Shown: piece by piece, positions 37,733 to 47,532 of the stretch
Position numbering within the stretch: position 1 is the first letter of the stretch
How the letters are laid out: every line of letters starts with the position of its first letter
From: Psychrobacter coccoides
GTDB taxonomy: Bacteria > Pseudomonadota > Gammaproteobacteria > Pseudomonadales > Moraxellaceae
Direction of reading: 5' to 3'
DNA: 64,000 nucleotides
Assembly: GCF_017498085.1 (NCBI RefSeq)
Contig: NZ_JAGBKM010000010.1
Span: forward strand, 1 to 64,000
The notes under the pieces: generated by a model
The model's input: the letters and a program-made list of their open reading frames with translations, nothing else
What the model was told of the DNA's origin: nothing
Databases searched by the model: none
Translations under genes and position numbers: made by a program

Positions 37733-39814
37733 ATGAAAGTGCGTGAGATTTTAGTAACCAGTGCGCTGCCCTACGCCAATGGTGATATTCATTTGGGGCA
37801 TCTTGTAGAGTATATTCAAACTGACATTTGGGCCCGGGCGATGAAAGCACAAGGCCACCAAGTGACCTATGTTTGCGCTGACGATGCACACGGTACTGCC
37901 ATCATGCTAAAAGCCGAAGAAAATGGCATCACACCTGAAGAGCAAATCGCATCAGTCAAGGCAGCTCATGAGGCAGACTTTGCTAAATTCTTGATTGAGT
38001 TTGATAATTATCACACCACCCACTCTGAAGAAAACAAACACTTCTCCGAGCTGATCTATCGCCGTCTCAATAGTGCCGGTCACATCTCCACTCATGATGT
38101 TAAGCAGTTGTTTGATCCCAAAAAACAGCTGTTTCTGGCCGATCGGTTTGTCAAAGGCACTTGTCCTGAGTGTGACTCTCCAGATCAATACGGCGATAAC
38201 TGCGAAGTCTGCGGTACAACCTATGATGCCACAGATCTAAAAGACCCACGCTCGACTCTATCAAGTGCCACGCCTATACTCAAAACCTCCAAGCATTACT
38301 TCTTTGATTTGCCAGAGTTTGAGCAATTCTTAAAAGACTGGACACGTAGTGACAATCGCTTGCAGACGTCAGTCGCCAATAAGCTGCAAGAATGGTTTGA
38401 CGCAGGCTTAGCCAGCTGGGATATCTCAAGAGATGCGCCATACTTTGGTTTTCAGATTCCAGACACCCCAAGTGATGAGCCAGATAAATACTTTTATGTC
38501 TGGTTAGATGCCCCTGTCGGTTATATGGCAAGCTTCAAAAACTTATGTGATAAACGCGCTGGAACCGAGCGGGCGTTAGACTTTGATCGCTATTGGTTAC
38601 AAGAAAACGAAAACAAAACCGAAGTTTATCACTTTATTGGTAAAGACATCGTTTACTTCCATGCCCTATTTTGGCCAGCCATGCTCGCTGGTAGCGAATT
38701 CCGGACGCCTACAGGTGTGTTCGCACACGGCTTCTTGATGGTCAACGGCGAGAAGATGAGTAAGTCACGTGGTACTTTTATCAAAGCTGAGACCTACGCT
38801 GAACACTTGCACCCAGAGTACTTACGTTACTACTTTGCCAGCAAGCTCACTGATAAAGTCGAAGACATTAACCTTGATTTAGAAGACTTTATGCAAAAAG
38901 TCAACTCTGATCTGGTCGGCAAAGTGGTCAATATCGCCAGTCGCAGCGCTGGGTTTTTGGTAAAAAAATACGACGGCATGCTCTCAGAGGTTTGCGCTGA
39001 GCCTAAGCTGTTAGAAGACATTACCAAAACAGGCGATGAAATTGCCGCTGCTTATGAAAACCGTGAATTTAGTCGTGCGATGCGCTTAATCATGCAGTGT
39101 GCCGATAAAGCCAACGAATATATCGATGAGAAAAAGCCTTGGGCGCTGGCGAAGCTTGAAGGTACTGAACAAGAAGTACAAGACGTCTGCTCAGTCGCCA
39201 TCAACATCTTCCGTCAACTGATGGTTTATCTTGCACCCGTCCTGCCTGAACTGACCGCCAATGCCAAAGGGTTTTTAAACATTGACGACCTGAGCTTTGC
39301 GAGCCGCCATGAGTGGCTACTCGGTCACAAGATCAATAAGTTTAAGCCACTGATGCAGCGTATTGAAGAAAAAGACGTCGCAGCGATGGTCGACGCTTCA
39401 AAAGCATCGCTAGAGCAAACCGCCACGCCTGCAACCAGCAACTCTACCAAATCAGCAGCAGATACCAAGACAGATGCGCAAGCCGACTATATCGGTATCG
39501 AAGATTTTAGCAAGGTTGAGATGAAGGTGGCGCACGTGTTGGCATGCAATCATGTCGAGGGCGCAGATAAGCTTTTGCAATTCACGCTAGACGTCGGCGA
39601 AGACAAACCACGCAATGCATTTAGTGGCATTCGTAAGTTTTATGAGCCTGAGCAATTGCTTGATAAAAAGGTAATCTGTGTCACTAATCTTGCCCCACGC
39701 AAGATGAAGTTTGGGGTATCCGAAGGCATGGTGCTATCGACTGGCGATCCAAAGACTGGACTGACAGTGGTGACATTACCTGATGACTGCGTGGTTGGGG
39801 ATCAGTTGGCTTAA
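37733..39814 (+). CDS. metG: Methionyl-tRNA synthetase
   Basis: Class I aminoacyl-tRNA synthetase charging tRNA-Met. It shows the ATP-binding HLGHLVEY (the HIGH motif), a zinc-binding knuckle [18 protein letters not shown] near residues 142-159, and KMSKSRG near 343. The anticodon-binding helical domain follows. An Ala/Thr-rich linker (about 560-585) leads to the C-terminal EMAP/tRNA-binding OB-fold ([13 protein letters not shown] to the end). The size of about 693 aa equals E. coli MetG. GTG at 37730 and ATG at 37733 are both possible starts. Confidence 0.96.
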   Translation: MKVREILVTSALPYANGDIHLGHLVEYIQTDIWARAMKAQGHQVTYVCADDAHGTAIMLKAEENGITPEEQIASVKAAHEADFAKFLIEFDNYHTTHSEENKHFSELIYRRLNSAGHISTHDVKQLFDPKKQLFLADRFVKGTCPECDSPDQYGDNCEVCGTTYDATDLKDPRSTLSSATPILKTSKHYFFDLPEFEQFLKDWTRSDNRLQTSVANKLQEWFDAGLASWDISRDAPYFGFQIPDTPSDEPDKYFYVWLDAPVGYMASFKNLCDKRAGTERALDFDRYWLQENENKTEVYHFIGKDIVYFHALFWPAMLAGSEFRTPTGVFAHGFLMVNGEKMSKSRGTFIKAETYAEHLHPEYLRYYFASKLTDKVEDINLDLEDFMQKVNSDLVGKVVNIASRSAGFLVKKYDGMLSEVCAEPKLLEDITKTGDEIAAAYENREFSRAMRLIMQCADKANEYIDEKKPWALAKLEGTEQEVQDVCSVAINIFRQLMVYLAPVLPELTANAKGFLNIDDLSFASRHEWLLGHKINKFKPLMQRIEEKDVAAMVDASKASLEQTATPATSNSTKSAADTKTDAQADYIGIEDFSKVEMKVAHVLACNHVEGADKLLQFTLDVGEDKPRNAFSGIRKFYEPEQLLDKKVICVTNLAPRKMKFGVSEGMVLSTGDPKTGLTVVTLPDDCVVGDQLA

Positions 39815-39855
39815 CCCGTTTGCTTCAGATGTTCGATACTGAAGGTCAGCTTTGG

Positions 39856-39893
39856 TTATAAAAAAGACGTCACTTAGGCGTCTTTTTTTATAA
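39856..39893 (+). terminator. Terminator of metG
   Basis: The arms TTATAAAAAAGACG and CGTCTTTTTTTATAA form a hairpin with eight bases in the loop and a built-in T tract. Confidence 0.88.
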
Positions 39894-39940
39894 CGTGGTC
39901 TTATAGGTTTTTATGGTGTAGGTGCTATTTATAGCCACTG

Positions 39941-39980
39941 AAAACCGCTGAAAACCGCTGAAAACCGCTGAAAACCGCTG
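39941..39980 (+). repeat. Four tandem copies of a 10-bp repeat
   Basis: AAAACCGCTG occurs four times without change, flanked by partial copies (ACTG before, AATAAAACC after). Confidence 0.95.
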
Positions 39981-40273
39981 AATAAAACCACTCATACCTC
40001 ATCATATAGTATCTATGACGAATACGTTTTAATTTTTTATTGCGATAACTTACATTACTGTCATAATATGAACATAATGATCGATGGATCGATGACTTAA
40101 TGGTTAGCCGGCTATCTTGGTATCAACATAATACTGACTGGGCTAACCTGCATTTTCTTTTACCACTTTCAAAATTAAAACCATAAAACCAACCCATATC
40201 GACAATGCTTTAGACAAGCTTGGTGATATTACCTTAATTTTGAGACTGGCTTTACTAATGAGTTACATTAATA

Positions 40274-41326
40274 ATGAATATTGCTTCTACTCTACGCTTT
40301 AGCCTATATGGTGCTGCTCTGAGCGCCACCCTTGGATTGATCGGTTGCTCAAACTCTACAGATACGACGGCATCGACTGATGAGAGCGCAGCGACTGAGA
40401 CAGATAAACCCGCCAAATCACTTGCCATTACCCAAATCGTCGAGCACCCTTCATTAGATGCAATGCGCCGTGGCATCATTGATGAGCTGGCAGACAATGG
40501 CTATATCGAAGGCCAAAATCTAACCGTTAACTTCCAAAGCGCCCAAGGTAACACAGCGACAGCGGGCCAAATTGCGAAACAGTTCGCTGGTGATATGCCT
40601 GACGCTATTGTTGCTATCTCCACGCCGTCAGCACAATCGGTAGTCGCTTCAACCAAGACCGTGCCGGTCATTTATACTGCCATCTCAGACCCTGTCGCGG
40701 CCAAGCTAATCGATGAAAATGACGTCCCTATCCAATCTAACGTGACAGGACTCTCAAGCGAGCTGCCTATCGAGCCACAGCTTGATAATATTTTGAAGAT
40801 TGTGCCTGATGCAAAAACCATTGGCTATGTCTATAGCCCAGGTGAGGTCAACTCCGTAGTGGTGCTCAATCAACTCAAAGAAGCCGCTCCAGCACATGGC
40901 CTTGAGATATTAGATGTAACCGCCAACCGGCCAACAGACGTTGCGATGGCGACCCGTAGTCTGGCCGGCCGCGCAGATGTTATTTATACCTCACTAGACA
41001 ATAACGTTGTTTCAGCATTTGAAGCGATGGCAGGTGCAGCCAATGAGCTAGATATCCCCGTGATTGCGTCAGATGAGTTTAGTGTGAGACGTGGGGCTAC
41101 AGCGGCACTGGGTGTCAATGATTATGACTTTGGTCGTACTACTGGCGAGATGGTCTACCGTGTGTTAAATGGTGAAGCCATCACCGATATCTCACCACAA
41201 ATCATGAACACACTGACTTTATATGTCAGTCCTAAGCATGCGGCTGAACAAGGTACGACCCTGACAGCTGAAGTACTGAGCGATGCCATTAATGTTGATA
41301 CAGATAGCCAAGCTGACAGCAAATAA
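40274..41326 (+). CDS. ABC importer substrate-binding lipoprotein, copy 1
   Basis: Predicted lipoprotein that captures the substrate for the ABC importer encoded downstream. It has a lipoprotein signal with lipobox LIGC (Cys25) and a Thr/Asp/Glu-rich spacer. A two-lobe binding domain of the TrpX/YtrA-like family (COG2984 type) follows, with EHPSLDAMRRGIIDELADNGY, NFQSAQGNTATAGQIAKQF and YVYSPGEVNS. It is 350 aa. The second binding protein begins 72 bp downstream. In streptococci this family serves tryptophan uptake. The substrate here is not determined. Confidence 0.85.
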   Translation: MNIASTLRFSLYGAALSATLGLIGCSNSTDTTASTDESAATETDKPAKSLAITQIVEHPSLDAMRRGIIDELADNGYIEGQNLTVNFQSAQGNTATAGQIAKQFAGDMPDAIVAISTPSAQSVVASTKTVPVIYTAISDPVAAKLIDENDVPIQSNVTGLSSELPIEPQLDNILKIVPDAKTIGYVYSPGEVNSVVVLNQLKEAAPAHGLEILDVTANRPTDVAMATRSLAGRADVIYTSLDNNVVSAFEAMAGAANELDIPVIASDEFSVRRGATAALGVNDYDFGRTTGEMVYRVLNGEAITDISPQIMNTLTLYVSPKHAAEQGTTLTAEVLSDAINVDTDSQADSK

Positions 41327-41398
41327 ACAGTAGCGCACCTTATTATAAAATTTCGATTTTTTGTATGGAAACACCATTTACCTTTAGGAGTAAGACTC

Positions 41399-42415
41399 AT
41401 GTTGTACCAAAATCGTTTTGCCAAAGCATTACTATGGGGCGGTGTCTGCACCGCTATTTTGACTGGCTGTAATCAGTCGGCTCAAGACACTACTGAGGCG
41501 ACATCTGGCGACGCCGCTACTGAAATAAAAACCGTTGCGATTACTGCCATTGTTGAACATCCAGCGCTCGACGATGTGCGTAAAGGGGTCATAGACGAGC
41601 TAAATGAGACAGGGTTTAAAGAAAGTGAAAACCTAGAGATCAACTTCCAAAGCGCACAAGGCAACACCGCTACAGCAGGACAGATTGCCAAGCAGTTTGT
41701 GGCAGACTCTCCAGATGTCATCGTTGCTATCGCTACGCCTTCAGCTCAGTCAGTGGCTGCTGCAACCAGCACAATTCCTATGGTGTTTTCAGCGGTAACT
41801 GATCCAGTAGCTGCCAAGCTAGTACCCAAGCTCGATGGCTCTGGCACCAACGTCACAGGTGCATCAGATGCTCTCCCCTATGAGCCACAAATTGAGCTGA
41901 TGCGTCAAATCATCCCAGATCTAGAAAACGTCGGTTACGTCTACAGCCCAGGCGAGGTCAACTCAACCATCGTATTAAAAGCATTGAAAGACAACCTTGG
42001 TCCACTAGGCATTAATGTGCATGAAGCACCTGCTCAGCGTAGTAATGACATCGCTATGGCAGCACGTAGCCTAGAAGGTAAGGTCGATATGATCTATACC
42101 TCAACAGACAACAACGTGGTATCCGCCTACGAGTCATTGTACCAAATCGCTAAAGAAAGCAAGATTCCACTCATTGCTTCAGATACCAGCTCAGTTGAGC
42201 GTGGTGCTATTGCTGCCTTAGGTGTAAACTATTATGATCTTGGCCGTGAAACCGGTAAGATTGTTGGCCGTATTTTAAATGGTGAGAATGCAGGCGAGAT
42301 CCCTATTTATACGCCACAAACCTTAGACCTATATGTCAGTCCAAACCATGCGAAAGAAGAAGGCATTACCTTGCCACAAGCTGTTATCGATAGAGCCAAA
42401 GAGGTGGTAGAATAA
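41399..42415 (+). CDS. ABC importer substrate-binding lipoprotein, copy 2
   Basis: Tandem paralogue of the protein at 40274, 338 aa, with a lipobox LTGC (Cys24). NFQSAQGNTATAGQIAKQF and YVYSPGEVNS are identical in the two copies. The differences cluster in the signal region and in the surface of both lobes. A GGAG site lies 9 bases upstream of the start. The single permease and ATPase genes downstream must serve both copies, or one copy has a different job such as sensing. Confidence 0.85.
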   Translation: MLYQNRFAKALLWGGVCTAILTGCNQSAQDTTEATSGDAATEIKTVAITAIVEHPALDDVRKGVIDELNETGFKESENLEINFQSAQGNTATAGQIAKQFVADSPDVIVAIATPSAQSVAAATSTIPMVFSAVTDPVAAKLVPKLDGSGTNVTGASDALPYEPQIELMRQIIPDLENVGYVYSPGEVNSTIVLKALKDNLGPLGINVHEAPAQRSNDIAMAARSLEGKVDMIYTSTDNNVVSAYESLYQIAKESKIPLIASDTSSVERGAIAALGVNYYDLGRETGKIVGRILNGENAGEIPIYTPQTLDLYVSPNHAKEEGITLPQAVIDRAKEVVE

Positions 42416-42457
42416 CGGTTAGTTGTCGTTTATTGTGTATAAAAATGGCCATATTTA

Positions 42458-42487
42458 TAGGGCGTGTTGACTGTTCAACACGCCCTA
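42458..42487. repeat. Perfect 13-bp palindromic repeat
   Basis: TAGGGCGTGTTGA and its exact reverse complement are separated by CTGT. There is no T tract on either side, so it is not a classic terminator. The arm shares TAGGGCGTGT with the repeats at 85-103 and 60281-60370. It lies between the second binding protein and the permease of one transporter, where it could limit or stabilise the transcript. Confidence 0.75.
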
Positions 42488-42688
42488 ATGTGCTACTGCT
42501 AATAACGGTCATCATGACATGTTTTGGTTTACCCTAACTGCAGATTGCTTAATCTGTTAAATTCACCGCTTAGCCGTTTAGCTAACACATATTCATCGAC
42601 AAGAAGGCGCTGATATAGACCACTTTCTATGAATTGATAAACCACACTATCATTCGCTAAACGCTTGGTTATGACTTATTGATCTCTT

Positions 42689-43588
42689 ATGTCTTTAATT
42701 GCTTTTTTTGGTGCGCTTGAAAGCGGTCTGATTTATGGCCTAGTAGCACTTGGTGTACTGATCTCATTTCGTACGCTCGACTTCCCCGACTTGACGGCTG
42801 ACGGTAGCTTTCCCTTAGGTGGTGCGGTTGCGGGCATCTCCATCATAGCAGGAATCAACCCTTGGTTGGCCTGTCTCTTTGGTATGTTGGCGGGCTCTGT
42901 CGCTGGTATCGTCACGGCTTGGTTGCATGTCAAGCTTGGTATCCTGCAGCTGCTTGCCAGTATCCTGGTCATGGTCGCACTATATTCGGTCAACCTCCGT
43001 ATCATGGGTGCCCCAAACTTACCACTGCTTGGCGAGACCACAGTATTTAGCACCTTGGTGAATGACAGTAACGGCTTTTGGATGCGCTGCTTGATTATTG
43101 CTGTGGTAGTGATAGTGGCAAAACTATTCTTAGATTGGTTTTATAGTACCGAGTCAGGTCTCTCGATGCGAGCGACTGGCTCTAATCTACGCATGGCACA
43201 GGCGCAAGGCATCAACACATCAAAGATGACCGTCATCGGTATGGCCATCTCTAATGGACTAATCGCTTTAGCAGGAGCGCTGTTTGTACAGACCCAAGGT
43301 GGCGCTGATATCTCTATTGGTATCGGTACCATTGTCATTGGTCTGGCAGCTGTTATCATCGGTGAAACCATCATCCCTGCCAAGCGTATTTGGCTGATTA
43401 CTTTTGCCGTGATTCTTGGGGCGGTGCTCTATAAGCTCTTTATTCAGGTCGCCCTATCAAGTGATACGCTGCGTAGTATTGGCTTTGGTCCGCAGGATTT
43501 GAACTTGATTACAGCGCTACTTGTGGTAGCAGCATTGGTATTGCCCAAGGCCAAAACCAAGTTTTTATCTCGTAAAGTTCGTGCGTAA
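42689..43588 (+). CDS. ABC importer permease
   Basis: Inner-membrane subunit, 299 aa, with about 8-9 helices, of the branched-chain-amino-acid-like permease family (COG4120 type). GLVALGVLISFRTLDFPDLTADGSFPLGGAV near the start and GLSMRATGSNLRMAQAQGIN (about 155-175) are the hallmarks. It follows the second binding protein by 273 bp and precedes the ATPase by 31 bp. Confidence 0.9.
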   Translation: MSLIAFFGALESGLIYGLVALGVLISFRTLDFPDLTADGSFPLGGAVAGISIIAGINPWLACLFGMLAGSVAGIVTAWLHVKLGILQLLASILVMVALYSVNLRIMGAPNLPLLGETTVFSTLVNDSNGFWMRCLIIAVVVIVAKLFLDWFYSTESGLSMRATGSNLRMAQAQGINTSKMTVIGMAISNGLIALAGALFVQTQGGADISIGIGTIVIGLAAVIIGETIIPAKRIWLITFAVILGAVLYKLFIQVALSSDTLRSIGFGPQDLNLITALLVVAALVLPKAKTKFLSRKVRA

Positions 43589-43619
43589 CATCACTGCGAA
43601 AACATAAGGAATAACGATT

Positions 43620-44414
43620 ATGATGCAAGCCAATGATTTACGCCTGACCTTTAATCCTGGCACGCCCATTGAAAACCCTGCGCTACGTGGTATCAATCTC
43701 AATATCGCTGATGGCGAGTTTGTTACTGTTATCGGTACCAATGGCGCTGGTAAATCGACTTTTTTGAACGCTGTCAGCGGCACGACACGTGTCGATAGTG
43801 GCTCGATACTTCTAAACGGTATTGACGTCACCAAAAAAACCGCCCATCAACGGGCACACTGGGTCGCTCGTGTGTTTCAGGATCCGATGGCGGGCACTTG
43901 TGAAGCCCTGACTATCGAAGAGAATATGGCACTGGCGTATAAGCGTGGCGGCAAGCGCAGCCTAAAGTTTGCCCTTAACTCAAACAATCGTGAGCTGTTT
44001 CGAGAGAGGCTCTCTGTGCTAAAGCTTGGCTTAGAAAACCGTCTCACTGACCGTATGGGGCTCTTGTCTGGTGGTCAACGCCAAGCCGTGAGCTTGCTGA
44101 TGGCGTCATTACAACCCTCCAAAATCTTATTGCTTGATGAGCATACTGCAGCGCTTGATCCGAAGACTGCTGCGTTTGTCTTAGAGTTGACCGACAAAAT
44201 CGTCACGGACAATCAGTTGACCACAATGATGGTGACGCATTCGATGCAGCAAGCACTAGCACACGGCACCCGTACGGTCATGCTGCATCAAGGCCAAGTG
44301 GTACTCGATGTGGCAGGTGATGACCGCAAAGGCATGACTGTGCATGATTTGCTTGATATGTTTGAGCAGACACGAGGCGAGAAGGTTGAAGATGACAGCT
44401 TGATTTTGAGCTAA
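43620..44414 (+). CDS. ABC importer ATPase
   Basis: ATP-binding subunit of the importer, 264 aa. It has Walker A GTNGAGKST, signature LLSGGQRQAVSLLMA and Walker B ILLLDEHTAALD (His replaces the usual Pro after Glu, as in other members of this subfamily, COG1101 type), and the switch His in VTHSMQQAL. AAGGA lies 8 bases before ATG. Last gene of the transporter set; a terminator follows. Confidence 0.9.
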   Translation: MMQANDLRLTFNPGTPIENPALRGINLNIADGEFVTVIGTNGAGKSTFLNAVSGTTRVDSGSILLNGIDVTKKTAHQRAHWVARVFQDPMAGTCEALTIEENMALAYKRGGKRSLKFALNSNNRELFRERLSVLKLGLENRLTDRMGLLSGGQRQAVSLLMASLQPSKILLLDEHTAALDPKTAAFVLELTDKIVTDNQLTTMMVTHSMQQALAHGTRTVMLHQGQVVLDVAGDDRKGMTVHDLLDMFEQTRGEKVEDDSLILS

Positions 44415-44441
44415 TATGGTTTGTTCATTCCTGTTAGATAT

Positions 44442-44473
44442 AAGCCCATTTTTAATTTAAAGATGGGCTTTTT
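44442..44473 (+). terminator. Terminator of the ABC importer genes
   Basis: AAGCCCAT pairs with ATGGGCTT, followed by TTT. It lies between convergent genes and may work weakly in the other direction too. Confidence 0.75.
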
Positions 44474-44507
44474 AATTTAAAAATAGGCTTTTGATTGTTG
44501 CAAGAGA

Positions 44508-45167
44508 TTAATCCGCTAACATAACCAGCTTTTGTATCAGCTCGCTGACATGCTGCGCTTGCATTTTTTTCATGACTTGTGAGCGATGCACCTCCACTGT
44601 TCGTACGGACACCTCTAAATGATCGGCGATGACTTTATTAATATTGCCTTGCATCAACTCATGCGCCACCTGCTTTTCTTTATCTGTTAGCTTTGCATAA
44701 AGCTTGCGAATTGCAAAAAGCTTGGCACGTTCAATCGTCAAGGTCTGAGCGTGTGCAATCGCCTCCTGTAGACGACGACTGTTAATGGGTTTTTCTAGAT
44801 AATCTGCTGCGCCTTGCTTGAGCATCGTCACTGCATCAGGAATTTCACCATTACCTGTTAACGCTATCAGCGCCATTGGACTATTGGCTTCATTAAGATG
44901 TACTTGCAGTGCTTGCCCGCTCATGTCTGGCATCATCAGATCGCTCACTACTACGGCGGGACTATCAATGTCTACTTGCTGTAAGAATGCAACGGCGCTA
45001 GGCCATACTTGAGTGCGTAGCCCTAAACTGCTGATCAAAAACTCACATGAGGTGCGTACGCTTTCTTCGTCATCGATGATATGGATGACCAAAGATTCAG
45101 GCTCGATGTCTAGATCAGCACCGACTGCCATATTTAGACCCTTATCGGGTGTTTGTTGTGAGCTCAT
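44508..45167 (-). CDS. LuxR/FixJ-type response regulator (TtrR-like)
   Basis: Response regulator of 219 aa. The receiver domain (about 26-145) has acidic pocket IDDEES, phosphoacceptor Asp76 in VVSDLMMPDMSG, a Thr in LTGNGE and a Lys in YLEKP. The C-terminal LuxR-type helix-turn-helix spans about 158-205 (VIADHLEVSVRTVEVHRSQVM). It overlaps the end of the sensor kinase gene by four bases (ATGA), so the pair is translationally coupled. The architecture matches TtrR/FixJ regulators. Likely targets are the divergent cytochrome genes at 47533-49840. Confidence 0.88.
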   Translation of the reverse strand: MSSQQTPDKGLNMAVGADLDIEPESLVIHIIDDEESVRTSCEFLISSLGLRTQVWPSAVAFLQQVDIDSPAVVVSDLMMPDMSGQALQVHLNEANSPMALIALTGNGEIPDAVTMLKQGAADYLEKPINSRRLQEAIAHAQTLTIERAKLFAIRKLYAKLTDKEKQVAHELMQGNINKVIADHLEVSVRTVEVHRSQVMKKMQAQHVSELIQKLVMLAD

Positions 45168-47311
45168 ATGCGACCTTCTTTTGTCAGGTTTTTAGGACTT
45201 GAACCTTTGCTGATATCTAATACGGGCAGCGGCAAATAAAAAGACACCTGCGCCCCGATGCTATTTGCCAACGGGTAAGCCGCTTCTGTGCGCATCAGTT
45301 GAATTTTATCATTGATACTGTGCTTATGACGCTGTTGGTAATGCCCGTCCACAGCCTTTATTTGACTAAGTTCAGTCTGTACATCGACATTACTAAGCTG
45401 CATGATACCGCCTATTGATTTACAAAGCCGCTGGCAAATCATTAGTCCAAGACCAAGGCCGTCTGCCTTTGTAGAGCGAATATCATACTGGCTCTGTGAC
45501 TGGCTCATCGCCAAACGATCAGCATCAAACCCGCCTGCATCATCTGTCAGACGCAACACCAGCCAACGACCTGTATTGGTTTCTGTTGTCTGACAGCGCA
45601 GCATGATATGAGTAGCGCCTTGCTGTTGACTGTTTAGCATGGTATTGACCAATAGCTGATCGAGTACCAAATTTGGCAGCCGTAGCTGCTGATAATCACT
45701 GGCATACCAAAAACTTAACGTAGCCGCTTTGTCACCGAGCAATAAGATGCACTGCTGATAAACTGCCGCAATATCTACACAGGTTTCATCAGGCTGCGAC
45801 CTACCCGACCAGCGTCGAATATTGCTGATCACGCCAGCGACTCGATCCGTCTCATTGATAATCTGCTGAAGCGCACGCTCAACAGTGTGCTTTTCCGTCG
45901 ACTGGCGTTCTATATCTGTGATTTCATGAGGCGCTTTTTGACTACGTATCAGTAACCCTTGGGCGTAGTTTTGTATGGTCGATAGGGGCTGATTGATTTC
46001 ATGCGCAATCGAACCGCTCATCTCACCTATGACAGCAAAACGCTCCGACTGCCGCAGCCTCTTATCATAGTCTCGAATCAGATGGTTTTGGGTCATGATT
46101 TGCTGCCGCCGTCGCCATGCCAGCCAACTCATCCAACCATAGTTGATGGTCGATATGATAATGACAAACACCAACACACCTACCCACAGTCGATGCATGT
46201 ATACCCAATCGATGATATGTGTGGTGAGGGTTTTTTGTGCTGGATGGCGGTTCATATCGTATAAGATACGCTCAGCATCACTACTTGACTCAGGTGGTAG
46301 CCAACGTAGCCCAGAGGCTAAGCCATCTGAGTGTTCGCTAGTCTGATCATCATTCTGCCTACCTACTGACTGCTCTGCTTCAGTGGTCTGATGTTGCTGA
46401 ATAAATAGATTCTGACTAACCTTACGAACCAAGGCAGCAGGCGCTTGCTCTGTAGCAGCCAGTGTCCAGTTTGGATAGATTTTAGTCGAAGACTGGCAGC
46501 TTGAGTTGGTTTCTACCGGGTGAATAAGACGATATTCACGCTTATCAATTTTTTGCTGCTGCGTCATCTCCTCCATCAGACAAAGCGGTGTAATCGCGGC
46601 ATCGACAGCGCCACTGGCCAACGTGCTCAACGTGCGTTCGATAGGATAGCCAACAAACTGAGTGTCATAGCGATTGGGCGACAAGCCGTTTTTTTTGAGC
46701 AAATGAGCGATGAGTAAATATCCCCCAAAGGCATCCTTATCCACAGCCACGATTTTACGTTGTTCTAAGTCCTGCAGACGGTAGATGCCACTGTCCGCTC
46801 TGACCCACAGAGCACTCGCCACCTGCTCAATGGCACTGGGCTCATTTGCTTGCGCAGCTGCGTTGAGTTTATTGAGCTGGTTTGCCAATACCACCGTGGC
46901 AGAAAGCGGGGCTTCAGCAGCTTTGGTTCTAAATGCTTTTGAGCCTATGTCTTTAGAATCATTCGTAGCGGTAGAAGTCACTTCAGTTTGTAATGTGGCC
47001 AACCAGCGCCAACCGATGGTATCCATTTTAATGAACTGTACTTGTGGTCCGAGTACGAGCGCAAACTGTTGTGCTGCAATTTGCTGCTGCCAATTCTCCA
47101 GCGCCAATGGCACCAAAACTAGAGTGTCACCAGACAACTTAGCGTTTAACTCACTCAGCCAAGGCTGCCAACGCCGCTGAGCTGCCATTTCACCTTGAGG
47201 CGCCAATACACCGACATAGTAGGTTTGTGCATGGCTTTGTATTGCTAAAAGCCCACTGAGCATTAACATACATACAAAATTAAAAAGCTGAAAAAAACCA
47301 CGCTTAAGCAT
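45164..47311 (-). CDS. Sensor histidine kinase with PhnD-like periplasmic domain (TtrS-like)
   Basis: Membrane sensor kinase of 715 aa. It has a signal peptide (about 1-28, SHA) and a periplasmic phosphonate-binding-protein-like domain (about 30-310; TYYVGVLAP at the start, SGAVDAAITPLCLMEEM near 235). One transmembrane helix lies at about 375-395. The HisKA domain carries phospho-His437 in GSIAHEINQPLS, followed by the ATPase domain (ADGLGLGLMICQRL near 640). This layout is that of TtrS, the tetrathionate sensor, and relatives. The next divergent genes encode thiosulfate-oxidising cytochromes, which fits sensing of thiosulfate or tetrathionate. The ligand is inferred. Confidence 0.85.
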   Translation of the reverse strand: MLKRGFFQLFNFVCMLMLSGLLAIQSHAQTYYVGVLAPQGEMAAQRRWQPWLSELNAKLSGDTLVLVPLALENWQQQIAAQQFALVLGPQVQFIKMDTIGWRWLATLQTEVTSTATNDSKDIGSKAFRTKAAEAPLSATVVLANQLNKLNAAAQANEPSAIEQVASALWVRADSGIYRLQDLEQRKIVAVDKDAFGGYLLIAHLLKKNGLSPNRYDTQFVGYPIERTLSTLASGAVDAAITPLCLMEEMTQQQKIDKREYRLIHPVETNSSCQSSTKIYPNWTLAATEQAPAALVRKVSQNLFIQQHQTTEAEQSVGRQNDDQTSEHSDGLASGLRWLPPESSSDAERILYDMNRHPAQKTLTTHIIDWVYMHRLWVGVLVFVIIISTINYGWMSWLAWRRRQQIMTQNHLIRDYDKRLRQSERFAVIGEMSGSIAHEINQPLSTIQNYAQGLLIRSQKAPHEITDIERQSTEKHTVERALQQIINETDRVAGVISNIRRWSGRSQPDETCVDIAAVYQQCILLLGDKAATLSFWYASDYQQLRLPNLVLDQLLVNTMLNSQQQGATHIMLRCQTTETNTGRWLVLRLTDDAGGFDADRLAMSQSQSQYDIRSTKADGLGLGLMICQRLCKSIGGIMQLSNVDVQTELSQIKAVDGHYQQRHKHSINDKIQLMRTEAAYPLANSIGAQVSFYLPLPVLDISKGSSPKNLTKEGRI

Positions 47312-47532
47312 TGTTTGCGTTATCCATTATCTGTCATCAGAGGCTTTAGAACCTATTTTACACAAATCCATATGAGTAATGTGGTTTTCCACAATAGCAG
47401 CATGTTACGCCCTACCCTATACTATATAGTAACAATGTATCTTTAGATGAACCGAGCTACAGATAAGCATGATGCAGTCCAGCATTATCTAATAATAGGT
47501 TTGGTAAATATTTTATTATGGAGGGCAAGCTT
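47312..47532. promoter_or_regulatory. Divergent control region of the sensor and cytochrome genes
   Basis: About 220 bp holding promoters in both directions. A perfect 12-bp palindrome TACTATATAGTA (47420-47431) lies near the centre, itself overlapped by GTTAC/GTAAC half-sites (47404-47408 and 47429-47433). This is a candidate operator for the TtrR-like regulator. GGAGGG lies 8 bases before the ATG of the cytochrome gene. Confidence 0.4.

Larger units (their letters stand above)
39815..40273. other. Intergenic region metG to ABC importer
   Basis: About 460 bp without a gene. It holds the metG terminator and a four-copy 10-bp tandem repeat. The rest is AT-rich and probably carries the promoter of the ABC importer; no consensus promoter was recognised. 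Confidence 0.4.

Noticed and set aside
46785..47180. 131-codon plus-strand frame antisense to the sensor kinase
   Set aside because: Lies opposite the conserved PhnD-like domain. No ribosome binding site and no domain.
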